Shown piece after piece: positions 1-8,657 of a stretch of 64,000 bases of DNA (positions within the stretch are counted from its first letter, which is position 1; each line of letters opens with the position of its first letter). The notes below the pieces were generated by a model. It saw only the letters and a list, made by a program, of their open reading frames with translations, was not told the DNA's origin and made no database searches. The translations under genes and the position numbers were made by a program. Origin of the DNA: Aestuariivivens marinum (lineage in GTDB: Bacteria; Bacteroidota; Bacteroidia; Flavobacteriales; Flavobacteriaceae); contig NZ_JAKMCR010000001.1 of NCBI RefSeq assembly GCF_022662175.1, forward strand, positions 1,426,001 through 1,490,000, read 5' to 3'.

Positions 1-282
1 AACAATTTTGGCCATGCTTTCATTTAAGAATTCATGGTAAGAAAGCCAAGGGTTTTTTGCATGAACATGACCTTCAACACCCAAATTAGCCCAGTCCTGT
101 AGCTCTTGATCAACGTATGTTTTAGTTTGTTTAGGCTGAAGTCCAAGCGAGTTTCCAGTCATATAAATTACTTCCTTACCTTCAGGGTTTTTAGGAATGT
201 GAAACTGTTTTTTATAGGATTTTAATTCGTCATTTTGATCTTGTTGTAAAGCAAAATCAAGACCTAATTTATAACTGGACAA
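1..282 (-). CDS. kynU: kynureninase, N-terminal part (cut by window edge)
   Basis: Kynureninase is a PLP enzyme that splits kynurenine to anthranilate and alanine (or 3-hydroxykynurenine to 3-hydroxyanthranilate) in tryptophan breakdown. The minus strand reads 94 codons in frame to the window edge and contains [13 protein letters not shown] and [18 protein letters not shown], both characteristic of the kynureninase N-terminus. No ATG lies between the in-frame stop (TAA just upstream, near 338) and the conserved region. The family's usual N-terminus ([12 protein letters not shown]) begins right after a TTG at 280-282, so I chose TTG as start. An upstream start at another TTG is possible. The rest of the gene lies outside the window. 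Confidence 0.85.
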   Translation of the reverse strand, partial: MSSYKLGLDFALQQDQNDELKSYKKQFHIPKNPEGKEVIYMTGNSLGLQPKQTKTYVDQELQDWANLGVEGHVHAKNPWLSYHEFLNESMAKIV

Positions 283-395
283 TTTGGAATGTTTTTCGGT
301 TTCTAACAAAAATAAGAATTCTAACTCAAGTTAAGACGATCAAAAATTGCTAATTTCAAGAGGACTTTTTTGTATATTTAATTAAACTTTATGCT

Positions 396-815
396 ATGGG
401 TGTTAAACGAAAATATACAAATGGTGAAGTTACTGTAGTTTGGGAAGCTGAAAAGTGTGTGCATTCGGGAATTTGCGCCAAAGGCCTTCCGCAGGTATTT
501 AGACCCAGTTTGAGGCCTTGGGTAAGAATAGATGCTGCCGATACTGATACAATAATAAACCAGGTTAAGCAATGCCCATCAGGAGCCTTAAGTTGTTATT
601 TGAATAACAAACCTAAAGAGCCTATAAATAAGGTAGGTGTTAAAGTTGAGGTTATGGCAAATGGACCGTTATTGGTTCATGGGAACTTAGAGGTAACTTA
701 TAAAGATGGTACAAAGGAGGAAAAACGTAAAATTACTGCATTTTGTAGGTGCGGACATTCCAATAACAAACCATTTTGCGATGGCTCGCATTCAAGAAAT
801 GGTTTTGTAGGTTAA
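396..815 (+). CDS. Fer4_19/CDGSH-type Fe-S cluster fusion protein
   Basis: A 139-residue cytoplasmic protein with two iron-sulfur modules. Residues 1-70 match the divergent mono-cluster 4Fe-4S family seen in YjdI (Fer4_19), with cysteines at EKCVHSGICAKG and KQCPSGAL. Residues about 85-139 carry a CDGSH (mitoNEET-like) site, CRCGHSNNKPFCDGSH, with the expected three Cys and one His for a 2Fe-2S cluster. Both parts are intact. A role in electron transfer or redox sensing is inference from the families. It is a single gene, convergent with the esterase that follows, with a palindromic terminator between them. Confidence 0.85.
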   Translation: MGVKRKYTNGEVTVVWEAEKCVHSGICAKGLPQVFRPSLRPWVRIDAADTDTIINQVKQCPSGALSCYLNNKPKEPINKVGVKVEVMANGPLLVHGNLEVTYKDGTKEEKRKITAFCRCGHSNNKPFCDGSHSRNGFVG

Positions 816-836
816 AAAATACCTTTAATTAAAGGT
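813..836 (-). terminator. palindromic terminator of the esterase gene
   Basis: A perfect 16-base palindrome (ACCTTTAATTAAAGGT, 821-836) is followed in the minus direction by a run of T. It overlaps the stop codon of the minus-strand esterase. In the plus direction there is no U tract, so it mainly serves the minus-strand gene. Confidence 0.55.
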
Positions 837-1695
837 GGGTTTGGGTGAAGTTTTTTATTTTGTTCCAGGTATCCAATAGTAAAGCCAATTCTTCTTCATT
901 ATCACCCCAACCATGTCCAGCTTCAGGATATAAAGTAAACTCATTAACGACATTCAAAATATTTAATTTATCTCTCAGATCGGTACCTTGAGTAGTTGGA
1001 ATTAAGGGGTCTTGTCCGCCGTAAAATAAAATTGTAGGTGGTGACGTTTCTGTGGCTTGATGTAATGGACTTACTTCTTTTAAGTAATCTATGGAAGGAT
1101 TGTTGCCATAGGTTGCCAAAAGTTCCTGTAGTTGGGGATTGGTACTATTTAGGTAAGCCGAATCGGTAAAATTGGTTGGTCCAACAATGCTGCAAACCAT
1201 ATTTACGTTATTTTGACTGTCAAAAGCATAACTCCATAGAAGTGATAAATGCCCTCCTGCACTTACGCCTATAAACCCATAATTTTCTGAGATGACATAC
1301 TCGTTTTTTTTATTTTTTAACTGATTGATGATTAAAGTAATATCATTGATTTGCATGGGATAGGGGGGATTATTTTCGTCCGAAAGCCTATAATTAATAT
1401 TCACCAATGCCAAATCTGGAAAATTGGCACGATATAATTCAATAAGATAATTCATGCTACTTTTATCCCCTGAAGTCCAACCGCCTCCATGAACCAGAAT
1501 CATTAGTTTAGTATTTGTGGTTCGTCCTTCTGGTAGATAGATGTCATAAATTTGGTTACTATCAGTGCCATAAGAGATGTTAGTTATTGCTTGAAATTCC
1601 AGTTTTTGCGGTTCAGGGCCTTCACCATTACTAGAACAAGAGAAGTATTGTAGAGCAATAGCTATTAATACAATGAATAATTTTATCCGTTTCAT
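829..1695 (-). CDS. alpha/beta-hydrolase lipoprotein (esterase/lipase)
   Basis: A 288-residue secreted esterase of the alpha/beta hydrolase fold, in the BD-FAE/HSL-like group. The N-terminus is a lipoprotein signal ending in QYFSC20. The oxyanion motif HGGGW is at residues 69-73. The nucleophile elbow GVSAGG places the catalytic Ser at 145. The acid is probably the Asp of GGQDPLIP and the His that of GHGWGD. Substrate is unknown; small acyl or acetyl esters are typical of the family. It stands alone between two terminators, close to the galactose module, so carbohydrate de-esterification is possible but not shown. Confidence 0.85.
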   Translation of the reverse strand: MKRIKLFIVLIAIALQYFSCSSNGEGPEPQKLEFQAITNISYGTDSNQIYDIYLPEGRTTNTKLMILVHGGGWTSGDKSSMNYLIELYRANFPDLALVNINYRLSDENNPPYPMQINDITLIINQLKNKKNEYVISENYGFIGVSAGGHLSLLWSYAFDSQNNVNMVCSIVGPTNFTDSAYLNSTNPQLQELLATYGNNPSIDYLKEVSPLHQATETSPPTILFYGGQDPLIPTTQGTDLRDKLNILNVVNEFTLYPEAGHGWGDNEEELALLLDTWNKIKNFTQTHL

Positions 1696-1750
1696 TTTTT
1701 TATAACTATAAAGCCAGCAATTTATTGTTATTTGATTATATGGTAATTGA

Positions 1751-1784
1751 TAAAAAATAGCCTTATAAAAGGATTATAAGGCTA
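1751..1784 (-). terminator. terminator of the Na+/galactose symporter
   Basis: An 11-bp perfect stem (TAGCCTTATAA, loop 1769-1773, and its complement 1774-1784) is followed on the minus strand by a T tract (1752-1757). It lies 27 bases past the stop of the symporter gene. A classic intrinsic terminator shape. Confidence 0.8.
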
Positions 1785-1810
1785 AAGGTTATTTTTGAGA
1801 GGGTTTAATT

Positions 1811-3460
1811 TTACCAGAACATAGCGTATAATACAGTTAGTATAAGCATAACAACAAATGAGCCTATATTAAACAAAGGTGATGTTTTGAACAGGGCTTT
1901 TGTAATCGGAATGCCTTTGGTATCATCAGCACCTTTATGTTGTACATAGCTGTAAATGGCAATTACCAACATGGTCAACAATAAAGTATATCCCATTTGG
2001 TCCATAAACGGAACGTCAACAAAGAACGGTGACGAAGACCAGCCTTTAGGAGCAACCTTAAAGTACATGGCAATAGGTATTGAGGATAGGGCACCAACAA
2101 TAGCGGCTTTGTTCGTGGTCTTTTTCCAGAACAGACCTAATAGGAAGACTGCCAAAATACCAGGGCTTACCACCCCTGTATATTCCTGTATGAATTGGAA
2201 TGCCTGATCTAGATTGCCCAAAAGAGGTGCCATGATACAGGCAATGACCAGGGCAATGAAAGCAGAAATCCGTCCGGTGTTTACCGTAGCTTTGTCACTG
2301 GCGTTTTTGTTGATGTACTGTTTGTAGATATCCATTGTAAAAATGGTGGATGTAGAGTTTAACATCGATGCCAAAGATGATACTATGGCAGCGGCCAATG
2401 CGGCAAAAGCCACGCCTTTAAGTCCGGTTGGTAAAAACTGCAATAACCAAGGGTATGCTTTGTCCGCCTGTTCCAACGATGGGATGTTTCTTGTTGCAAT
2501 TTCCCCAAGGCTTGCCATTAATTCAGGATCGTTAATAATAACATAAGCGGCAATTCCAGGGATAACAACAATTAAAGGTATGATAAGCTTCAAAAATGCG
2601 GCCAGCAATATACCCTTTTGGGCCTCTCTTAAGGACTTGGCAGCTAAAGTTCTTTGAATGATATACTGATTGAACCCCCAATAATATAAATTGGCAACCC
2701 ACATGCCGCCTACCAACACACCTAAGCCTGGTAAGTTCTTGTATTCTGGATTAGATTTATCAAGTATCATTTCAAATCTTTCAGGAACTGCCTCAAAAAC
2801 GGAATTTAATCCAGCTAAAACACCTTCGCCCCCAGACACTGTGTTTAATGCTAGGTAAGTGGTTACAAGTCCACCTAAAACCAAAAATACCACTTGTATA
2901 ACATCAGTCCAGGCCACTGCCGAAAGACCACCATAAAGGGAATAAGCGGCTGCAAATAAAGCCAAACCAATAACGCCATAGATTAGAGGGACACCTATAA
3001 TGGTCTCAAGGGCAAGAGACCCTAGGTAAAGCACTGTTGTGAGGTTAACAAATACGTATAATGCAATCCAAAAAACAGCTAAAATGGTTTTTAGGTTTGT
3101 GGAAAAGCGTTTTTCAACAAATTCAGGGATAGTGTATAGGCCCTTTTCGATAAAGATTGGCAAAAAGTATTTACCGACTATAATAAGGGTAATGGCAGCC
3201 ATCCATTCATAGGATGCTATGGCCAAGCCCGAGGCAAAACCAGAACCGGACATGCCAATAAACTGTTCGGCAGATATGTTGGCGGCAATGAGGGATGCTC
3301 CAATGGCCCACCAGGGTAAAGATTTACTTGCCAAAAAATAATCTTCAGCATTTTTTTGGTGCCCTTTCTTGTCTCTGGATACCCATAGGCCTACACCTAA
3401 AATTAGAATGGCGTAAGCGATGAAGACTATATAATCCCATGTGTGAAATCCGGTTGTCAT
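1811..3460 (-). CDS. Na+/galactose symporter, vSGLT-like (SSS family)
   Basis: A 549-residue sodium:solute symporter of the SSS/SGLT family, very close throughout to Vibrio vSGLT as I recall that sequence, including GASLIAANISAEQFIGMSG and VANLYYWGFNQYIIQRTLAAK. With an offset of three it keeps the sugar-contacting residues of vSGLT: Asn61, Gln66 and Glu85 (vSGLT 64, 69, 88) and the gate Tyr in NLYYWGFN. Hydrophobic segments fit about 14 transmembrane helices. It imports galactose or glucose into the cytoplasm with Na+. It is divergent from the GntR regulator and Leloir operon, with a shared 144-bp control region, which supports galactose as substrate. Confidence 0.92.
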   Translation of the reverse strand: MTTGFHTWDYIVFIAYAILILGVGLWVSRDKKGHQKNAEDYFLASKSLPWWAIGASLIAANISAEQFIGMSGSGFASGLAIASYEWMAAITLIIVGKYFLPIFIEKGLYTIPEFVEKRFSTNLKTILAVFWIALYVFVNLTTVLYLGSLALETIIGVPLIYGVIGLALFAAAYSLYGGLSAVAWTDVIQVVFLVLGGLVTTYLALNTVSGGEGVLAGLNSVFEAVPERFEMILDKSNPEYKNLPGLGVLVGGMWVANLYYWGFNQYIIQRTLAAKSLREAQKGILLAAFLKLIIPLIVVIPGIAAYVIINDPELMASLGEIATRNIPSLEQADKAYPWLLQFLPTGLKGVAFAALAAAIVSSLASMLNSTSTIFTMDIYKQYINKNASDKATVNTGRISAFIALVIACIMAPLLGNLDQAFQFIQEYTGVVSPGILAVFLLGLFWKKTTNKAAIVGALSSIPIAMYFKVAPKGWSSSPFFVDVPFMDQMGYTLLLTMLVIAIYSYVQHKGADDTKGIPITKALFKTSPLFNIGSFVVMLILTVLYAMFW

Positions 3461-3550
3461 AGTTTTTAGTGGTGTTTAGTTTGATAAACTTTAATGGTTT
3501 TATAAATAAAGTATTTTTTAAAATCAGTCATGAAAAATGAATCCGAAAGC

Positions 3551-3580
3551 CAAATATATAAATTAAAATTGAAATTTCAA
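3551..3580 (-). promoter_or_regulatory. promoter of the symporter gene
   Basis: On the minus strand, TTG (3580-3578) is separated by 19 bases from TATATTTG (3558-3551), matching the Bacteroidota sigma-A pattern TTG-N17-23-TAnnTTTG. It points to the symporter start at 3460 and gives a leader of about 80 bases. Confidence 0.6.
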
Positions 3581-3595
3581 TGAAAAAAAACATAC

Positions 3596-3613
3596 TGGTA
3601 GGTAGTGGTAGGT
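3596..3613. promoter_or_regulatory. candidate operator: tandem TGGTAGGT repeat
   Basis: Two identical TGGTAGGT octamers lie at 3596-3603 and 3606-3613, a 10-bp period that places them on the same face of the helix. They sit just upstream of the symporter promoter and in the -33 region of the divergent regulator promoter. I infer a binding site for the adjacent GntR protein; no experiment or homologous site is known to me. Confidence 0.4.
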
Positions 3614-3628
3614 TTTTTAAAAAATATG

Positions 3629-3636
3629 TATATTTG
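3629..3636 (+). promoter_or_regulatory. promoter -7 element of the galactose operon
   Basis: TATATTTG fits TAnnTTTG and lies 10 bases before the chosen ATG at 3647. Transcription from it would give an almost leaderless mRNA. No TTG sits at the right distance upstream, where the TGGTAGGT repeats lie instead, so activator dependence or weak basal activity is possible. Confidence 0.45.
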
Positions 3637-3646
3637 TCTAATTAAT

Positions 3647-4639
3647 ATGATATCTGTTAAGAATAATATCGGTAAAGCAAAATACAAGCAAATTGTTGAT
3701 TCAATTGAAGATGCTATAGCTACGGGTGTTCTTAAAAAAGGGGATAAAATCCCTTCGATAAATGAAGTAAAAGCAAAGCACTCATTGTCAAGGGATACGG
3801 TTTTAATGGCGTTTAATGAATTAAAAAACCGGGGTATTATTCAGTCTATTGTTGGGAAGGGCTATTATGTGTTAAGCGAAGACATAGAAGTGCAACAAAA
3901 AATATTTTTGTTATTTGACGAGTTGAATTCTTTTAAGGAAGACTTGTACAATTCATTTTTGGAGCACTTAACCGATAATATTCATGTCGATATATTTTTT
4001 CATCATTTTAACAAATCAATTTTCGACAAACTTATTTACGATAATTTAGGAGCGTATAGTTATTATGTAATTATGCCTGCTAATTTGCCTAATACTAATA
4101 GGGTTATTAAAATTTTGCCAGCCGATAGAGTGTATATTTTAGATCAGGTGCATGATGATTTAACAGAATATGCTGCCATATACCAAAATTTTGAAGAAGC
4201 AATTTATAAGAACCTTAAAGAGGCGTCCCAACTTATAGAAAAATATGAAAAGTTAGTATTGGTATTTCCACAAGATAAACAGCCTGTAGGCATGTTAAAG
4301 GGATTTCAGCGTTTTTGTGATGACCACAACTTTTCAAATGTAGTAATTAAATCAGTTAAAAATTATATTCCAAAATTTGGTGATGTATATATTATCCCGG
4401 ACGATAAAAGTTTGTTGTATATCATTAAAGCCTTAAAAAAGGAGAAGCTATCTTTGGCTGAGGATGTAGGGGTTATATCTTACAATGACACCTTACTAAA
4501 GGAAATCGTTGAAGGAGGTATTACTACCATATCTACAGATTTTAATGCTATGGGAAAACGACTTGCGGAAATGATACTTAATAAAGAACAAGTGCGAATT
4601 GAAAACCCCCATAGTTTAATTATTAGAAATTCATTATAA
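3647..4639 (+). CDS. GntR-family regulator of the galactose operon
   Basis: A 330-residue transcription factor. Residues about 5-75 form a GntR winged helix (YKQIVDSIEDAIATG, KIPSINEVKAKHSLSRDTV, NELKNRGI, GKGYYV). The remainder looks like the LacI/periplasmic-binding-protein sensor domain of GntR proteins common in Bacteroidota (VGVISYNDTLLKEIVEGGITTISTDF-like end). The reading frame opens further upstream at 3605, but the ATG at 3647 follows a -7 element and starts at the usual family N-terminus. First gene of regulator-galM-galK-galT (gap 9 bp to galM). It probably senses galactose or a derivative and controls both its operon and the divergent symporter; ligand is inference. Confidence 0.85.
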   Translation: MISVKNNIGKAKYKQIVDSIEDAIATGVLKKGDKIPSINEVKAKHSLSRDTVLMAFNELKNRGIIQSIVGKGYYVLSEDIEVQQKIFLLFDELNSFKEDLYNSFLEHLTDNIHVDIFFHHFNKSIFDKLIYDNLGAYSYYVIMPANLPNTNRVIKILPADRVYILDQVHDDLTEYAAIYQNFEEAIYKNLKEASQLIEKYEKLVLVFPQDKQPVGMLKGFQRFCDDHNFSNVVIKSVKNYIPKFGDVYIIPDDKSLLYIIKALKKEKLSLAEDVGVISYNDTLLKEIVEGGITTISTDFNAMGKRLAEMILNKEQVRIENPHSLIIRNSL

Positions 4640-4648
4640 CTTTTTTAA

Positions 4649-5533
4649 ATGTACCAGATAAATTATAATAAAGTATCACATTTTATAGAGGTAGAAAATA
4701 CCAAAAATGGGTTATATGCTAAAATATATCTAAATCAAGGGGCAAGCCTTCAAGAATTGACACTCAACGGACATGCTATTATTCGGGATTTATCACCATT
4801 AACATATGATGACACTTACGCATCATCCATTTTGTTCCCTTTTGCCAATAGGGTTAAGGATGGGGAATATATGTTTAAAGGAAAGCTTTTTAAGTTAGAA
4901 ACTAATCAGAAAGAAGAAAATAATGCGCTGCATGGATTGGTATACAATAAATCTTTTGAAATCGTTGAATCAAAAACTGAAGCAGACTGTGTATCGATAA
5001 TACTTCAATATAATGAAATCAATGAAACTAAAGGCTTTCCTTATACATTTAATATTCAAATAAAATATGAGTTCAGAAAAGATACGTTAGCTTTAAAAGT
5101 AACGGTTAAAAATACTAGTGCAAAAGCGTTTCCGTTTACACTTGGCTGGCATCCTTATTTTCATAGTGAGAATCTTTATGAGAGTGAAATACTTATGGAT
5201 AGTACATGTAAAATTATTTTGGGAGACCGTAACATCACCACAGGTACGACTAAAACCAGTACTGAACTACCGATAAAAATTGAAAACAAGCAGTTGGATG
5301 ATTGCTGGGCTTTGAACTCTGATAAAGTATTATTTAAAACCCCTAAATATGACCTGCAGTTTAACGCATCGGGGAATAACAATTTTTTACAAGTATATAC
5401 GCCTCCAAAAGCCAATACCATTGCTATTGAGCCTACTACCGGTGTATCAGACAGTTATAACAATAAATTGGGCTTAGAGGTTTTAAAACCTAATGAAGTT
5501 TATACTATTGAATGGCTTATAAAAATAATATAA
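4649..5533 (+). CDS. galM: aldose 1-epimerase (mutarotase)
   Basis: A 294-residue galactose mutarotase-like protein that converts beta-galactose to the alpha anomer needed by galactokinase. Family landmarks are NALHGLVYN (substrate-binding His), GWHPYFHS (catalytic acid His) and AIEPTTGVSD (catalytic base Glu). No signal peptide, so it is cytoplasmic. Second gene of the galactose operon, 9 bp after the regulator and 19 bp before galK. It belongs to the shorter LacX/YeaD-like branch, so other aldoses may be accepted, but operon context favours galactose. Confidence 0.88.
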   Translation: MYQINYNKVSHFIEVENTKNGLYAKIYLNQGASLQELTLNGHAIIRDLSPLTYDDTYASSILFPFANRVKDGEYMFKGKLFKLETNQKEENNALHGLVYNKSFEIVESKTEADCVSIILQYNEINETKGFPYTFNIQIKYEFRKDTLALKVTVKNTSAKAFPFTLGWHPYFHSENLYESEILMDSTCKIILGDRNITTGTTKTSTELPIKIENKQLDDCWALNSDKVLFKTPKYDLQFNASGNNNFLQVYTPPKANTIAIEPTTGVSDSYNNKLGLEVLKPNEVYTIEWLIKII

Positions 5534-5552
5534 CAAACAAAATCAAACTAAA

Positions 5553-6701
5553 ATGAAGGAGCAGTTAATTAATGATGTAAAAGAAAATTATTTAAAAAAC
5601 TTTGGTATAGAACCATTACTTGTTTTTTCACCTGGAAGGATTAATATTATTGGAGAACATACAGATTATAATGAAGGCTTTGTTTTTCCGGCAGCAGTGG
5701 ATAAGGGTATTGCAGCTGCTATTCAAAAAAGCGAATCAGGGTATTCTTCTGCACATGCATTGGATATGGATGGCCATATTGAATTTGAATTGGATAAGTT
5801 AAAACCTCAGGCAGAAGGTAGTTGGGAAAATTATGTTCTGGGTGTTGTTGCTGAAATTCAAAACAGGAATAAGGTTGTAGGTAATTTCAATATCGTTTTT
5901 AAGGGAGATATACCAAGTGGTGCAGGAATGTCGTCATCGGCAGCACTAGAAAATAGTGTAGTGTTTGGACTTAATGAGCTTTTTGGTTTGAATTTGACCA
6001 AAGAGGAAATGATTTTAATTTCTCAAAAGGCGGAGCATAATTATGTAGGTGTTAAGTGTGGTATTATGGATCAATATGCCAGCATGTTTGGTAAGAAAGA
6101 CCATGCTTTATTATTGGATTGCAGAACAGTACAATCTAAGCCTTATGAAATTAATTTTAAGGATCACCAGTTAATGCTAATAAACACTAATGTAAAACAT
6201 AGTTTATCTGATAGTGCCTATAACGATAGACGTTCGGCCTGTGAAAGTATTGCCCAATTATTAGGTGTTAAGGCCTTAAGGGATGCAACAGTAATTGATT
6301 TAGAAACAGTTAAGGACAAGGTAACGCCGGAAAACTATCAAAAAGCTTTATATGTTATTCAAGAAAATAATAGAGCTATCATGGCGTCTAAAGCTTTAGA
6401 AGATAACGATTTAGAGACACTTGGTAGTTTAATTTATGGATCTCACGAAGGATTATCAAAGCAATATAAAGTAAGTTGTGATGAGCTTGATTTTTTAGTA
6501 GAACAGGCAAAATTAAATAAAAGTGTTCTGGGTGCTAGAATGATGGGTGGCGGTTTTGGTGGATGTACTATTAATCTAGTTGAGAAAACCAAGGCTAGGG
6601 CATTTGCAGATGTGGTATCTAAAGCTTATGAAAAAGAGTTCGATAAAGCATGTTCGGTTTACTTTATAGAATTATCTGAAGGGACACATATTGTAAAGTA
6701 G
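5553..6701 (+). CDS. galK: galactokinase
   Basis: A 382-residue GHMP-family kinase that phosphorylates alpha-D-galactose to galactose-1-phosphate with ATP. The galactokinase signature SPGRINIIGEHTDYNEG is at residues 26-42, the GHMP ATP-binding loop PSGAGMSSSAA at 121-131, the catalytic-base Asp in CGIMDQYASMFGK at 173, and the C-terminal GHMP motif MMGGGFGGC near 337. Full length for the family. Third gene in the operon with 19-bp gaps on both sides, consistent with co-transcription. Confidence 0.96.
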   Translation: MKEQLINDVKENYLKNFGIEPLLVFSPGRINIIGEHTDYNEGFVFPAAVDKGIAAAIQKSESGYSSAHALDMDGHIEFELDKLKPQAEGSWENYVLGVVAEIQNRNKVVGNFNIVFKGDIPSGAGMSSSAALENSVVFGLNELFGLNLTKEEMILISQKAEHNYVGVKCGIMDQYASMFGKKDHALLLDCRTVQSKPYEINFKDHQLMLINTNVKHSLSDSAYNDRRSACESIAQLLGVKALRDATVIDLETVKDKVTPENYQKALYVIQENNRAIMASKALEDNDLETLGSLIYGSHEGLSKQYKVSCDELDFLVEQAKLNKSVLGARMMGGGFGGCTINLVEKTKARAFADVVSKAYEKEFDKACSVYFIELSEGTHIVK

Positions 6702-6720
6702 TCTGCAAAATATTAATAAA

Positions 6721-7752
6721 ATGAAAAATACAGATTTACAGGATTATTCACATAAGCGATTCAATATTTTAACGGGGGAGTGGGTTTTAGTTTCACCTCA
6801 CAGGGCTAAACGTCCATGGCAAGGTCAGAATGAGGCTATATCAAATGAAAAACGACCAACCTATGATGAAACGTGTTATTTATGTGCCGGAAATATAAGG
6901 GTTAATGGTGAAGTGAACCCTAATTATAAAGACGTTTTTATTTTCACCAACGATTTTGCGGCTTTACAAAGTGATTCACCTTCATTTTCTGTTGAAGACG
7001 GGTTATTAATGGCAAGAAGTGAGAAAGGTATATGTAAAGTGGTTTGCTTTAGTCCAGATCATTCCAAGAGTTTGGCTGATATGACACCAAGTGAAATTCA
7101 GAAAGTGGTTTTTGCGTGGCAAAGGGAATATAAAGCGCTGGGTGAAAATAATTTAATTAACTACGTTCAAATATTTGAAAATAAGGGAGCTGTAATGGGA
7201 TGTAGTAACCCGCACCCACACGGACAAATCTGGAGTCAGTCTACATTGCCTAATGAAGTCGACAAAAAAAATACCCAACAACTATACTATTATAAAAAAA
7301 ACAATAGCAGTTTGTTAGGAGATTATTTGAAGCAGGAATTAGAAAAAAATGAACGCATCATTTACCAAAACGATGCTTTTGTGGTGTTAGTTCCATTTTG
7401 GGCGGTATGGCCGTTTGAGGCTATGATTGTACCTAAAACCCGTCAATCGAGTATCTTGGATATGAATGATGAAGAAGCTCTACTTTATGCTGATGCCATT
7501 TCGGTTTTAACTAAGGCTTATGATAAATTGTTTAATACTTCGTTTCCGTATTCAAGTGGTATACATCAAGCCCCAACAAATAGAGAAGACCAAAGTCATT
7601 GGCATTGGCACATGAGTTTTTATCCACCATTGTTGCGTAGTGCTACTGTAAAAAAATTCATGGTGGGTTATGAAATGTTTGGATCCCCACAAAGGGATAT
7701 TACAGCTGAAACTGCAGCACAAAGAATAAAAGACCTAATAAAAATGTGTTAA
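6721..7752 (+). CDS. galT: galactose-1-phosphate uridylyltransferase
   Basis: A 343-residue Leloir enzyme that exchanges UMP between UDP-glucose and galactose-1-phosphate. The active site SNPHPHGQIWSQ places the uridylylated His at 167. Zinc ligands seen in other GalTs are present as Cys52, Cys55, His114 and His165. The C-terminal HWHWHMSFYPPLLR segment is intact. Last gene of the operon. The partner epimerase GalE is not in the window and must be encoded elsewhere. A 200-base AT-rich gap follows with no clear hairpin. Confidence 0.96.
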   Translation: MKNTDLQDYSHKRFNILTGEWVLVSPHRAKRPWQGQNEAISNEKRPTYDETCYLCAGNIRVNGEVNPNYKDVFIFTNDFAALQSDSPSFSVEDGLLMARSEKGICKVVCFSPDHSKSLADMTPSEIQKVVFAWQREYKALGENNLINYVQIFENKGAVMGCSNPHPHGQIWSQSTLPNEVDKKNTQQLYYYKKNNSSLLGDYLKQELEKNERIIYQNDAFVVLVPFWAVWPFEAMIVPKTRQSSILDMNDEEALLYADAISVLTKAYDKLFNTSFPYSSGIHQAPTNREDQSHWHWHMSFYPPLLRSATVKKFMVGYEMFGSPQRDITAETAAQRIKDLIKMC

Positions 7753-7954
7753 ATAAAGTCAACTTGCATTGACATTAATCATGTTTCTTGAGATTCCTAT
7801 AATTTTTTTATTGCTTTTTAGATGTATTAAAACAATAAGTTAAGAGGTTTATAAATGGTTTTGTATAAGGTAAGTTTTAAAAAATAAACTCTTTACAAGA
7901 AAGGGGTTAGTATTTTTTGTAATTTAGTTAACTTAACACTAAAATCACTTAACT

Positions 7955-8497
7955 ATGAAAACAGTTTTTTCTTTTTTATGTATTGCATTACTTTTTGTAT
8001 CATGTGAAGAAAAGGTCGACAATTCAGCTCAAATTAAATTTGAAGAAAACTCCAAAACCGTATTGGCTAACCTGCAACAATGGCAAGATGAAAATTTAGA
8101 TTATTCGGTTTATGCCGATGATTTTATCATGTTAGAGACTATGTTTGGATCTAAAAAAGACACCATTACTCTTGAGGAATTGAAAGCGTCTGATAAAAGG
8201 TCATGGGAGTATTTCGATTTTAAAATGCTTAATGAACCAGTATTATTGCCAGGTGTAAATCCAGACACTAAAAAGCCAGATGGTTCGGTAAGGCATTATA
8301 GTACTTGGGAAGTAACATTACCCGCAACTGATTCTACTGAAGCCAGATCAGGAGTTATTAAACTCTACGAATCGTTTGATTTTAATGATGAAGGAAAAAT
8401 TTTGTTACAGCAAATTTACGGTGATTTTTCAGGGCTTTTAGCTCATTTAATGCAAAAGGATGAAGTCCTGGAAGAAGAGACAATGACAGAAGAATAA
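7955..8497 (+). CDS. lipoprotein, possibly NTF2/SnoaL-like
   Basis: A 180-residue protein with a lipoprotein signal (ALLFVSC17). Its spacing of aromatic and acidic residues (NLDYSVYADDFIMLETMFG, WEYFDFKM, YSTWEVTL, IKLYESFDFNDEGKI) looks like the cone-shaped NTF2/SnoaL fold, a call I hold loosely. Such lipoproteins are common in Flavobacteriia and have no agreed function. Single gene with its own strong terminator, so probably not part of the galactose operon or the utilization locus that follows. Confidence 0.65.
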   Translation: MKTVFSFLCIALLFVSCEEKVDNSAQIKFEENSKTVLANLQQWQDENLDYSVYADDFIMLETMFGSKKDTITLEELKASDKRSWEYFDFKMLNEPVLLPGVNPDTKKPDGSVRHYSTWEVTLPATDSTEARSGVIKLYESFDFNDEGKILLQQIYGDFSGLLAHLMQKDEVLEEETMTEE

Positions 8498-8515
8498 ATT
8501 TCATTTCAATAAAGT

Positions 8516-8556
8516 AAAACCTCCTTAAGCTGTAAAAGTTTAAGGAGGTTTTTTTT
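8516..8556 (+). terminator. intrinsic terminator
   Basis: Stem CCTCCTTAA (8520-8528), loop 8529-8539, stem TTAAGGAGG (8540-8548), then eight T. Flanking A and T runs extend the stem. A strong terminator separating the lipoprotein gene from the sigma factor. Confidence 0.9.
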
Positions 8557-8603
8557 ACAAATGTTATTTAAGTCAAAATATCTAAGTAAAGACAAACTCT
8601 AAA

Positions 8604-8628
8604 TATCTTTGATTTTTTTATAGATTTG
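8604..8628 (+). promoter_or_regulatory. candidate promoter(s) of the sigma factor gene
   Basis: Two TAnnTTTG elements, TATCTTTG (8604-8611) and TAGATTTG (8621-8628), precede the sigma gene by 30-46 bases. Neither has a well-placed TTG at -33, so only one or neither may be real. Confidence 0.35.
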
Positions 8629-8657
8629 TTCAATCTAAAAAATGGTTTTTTTATTTA

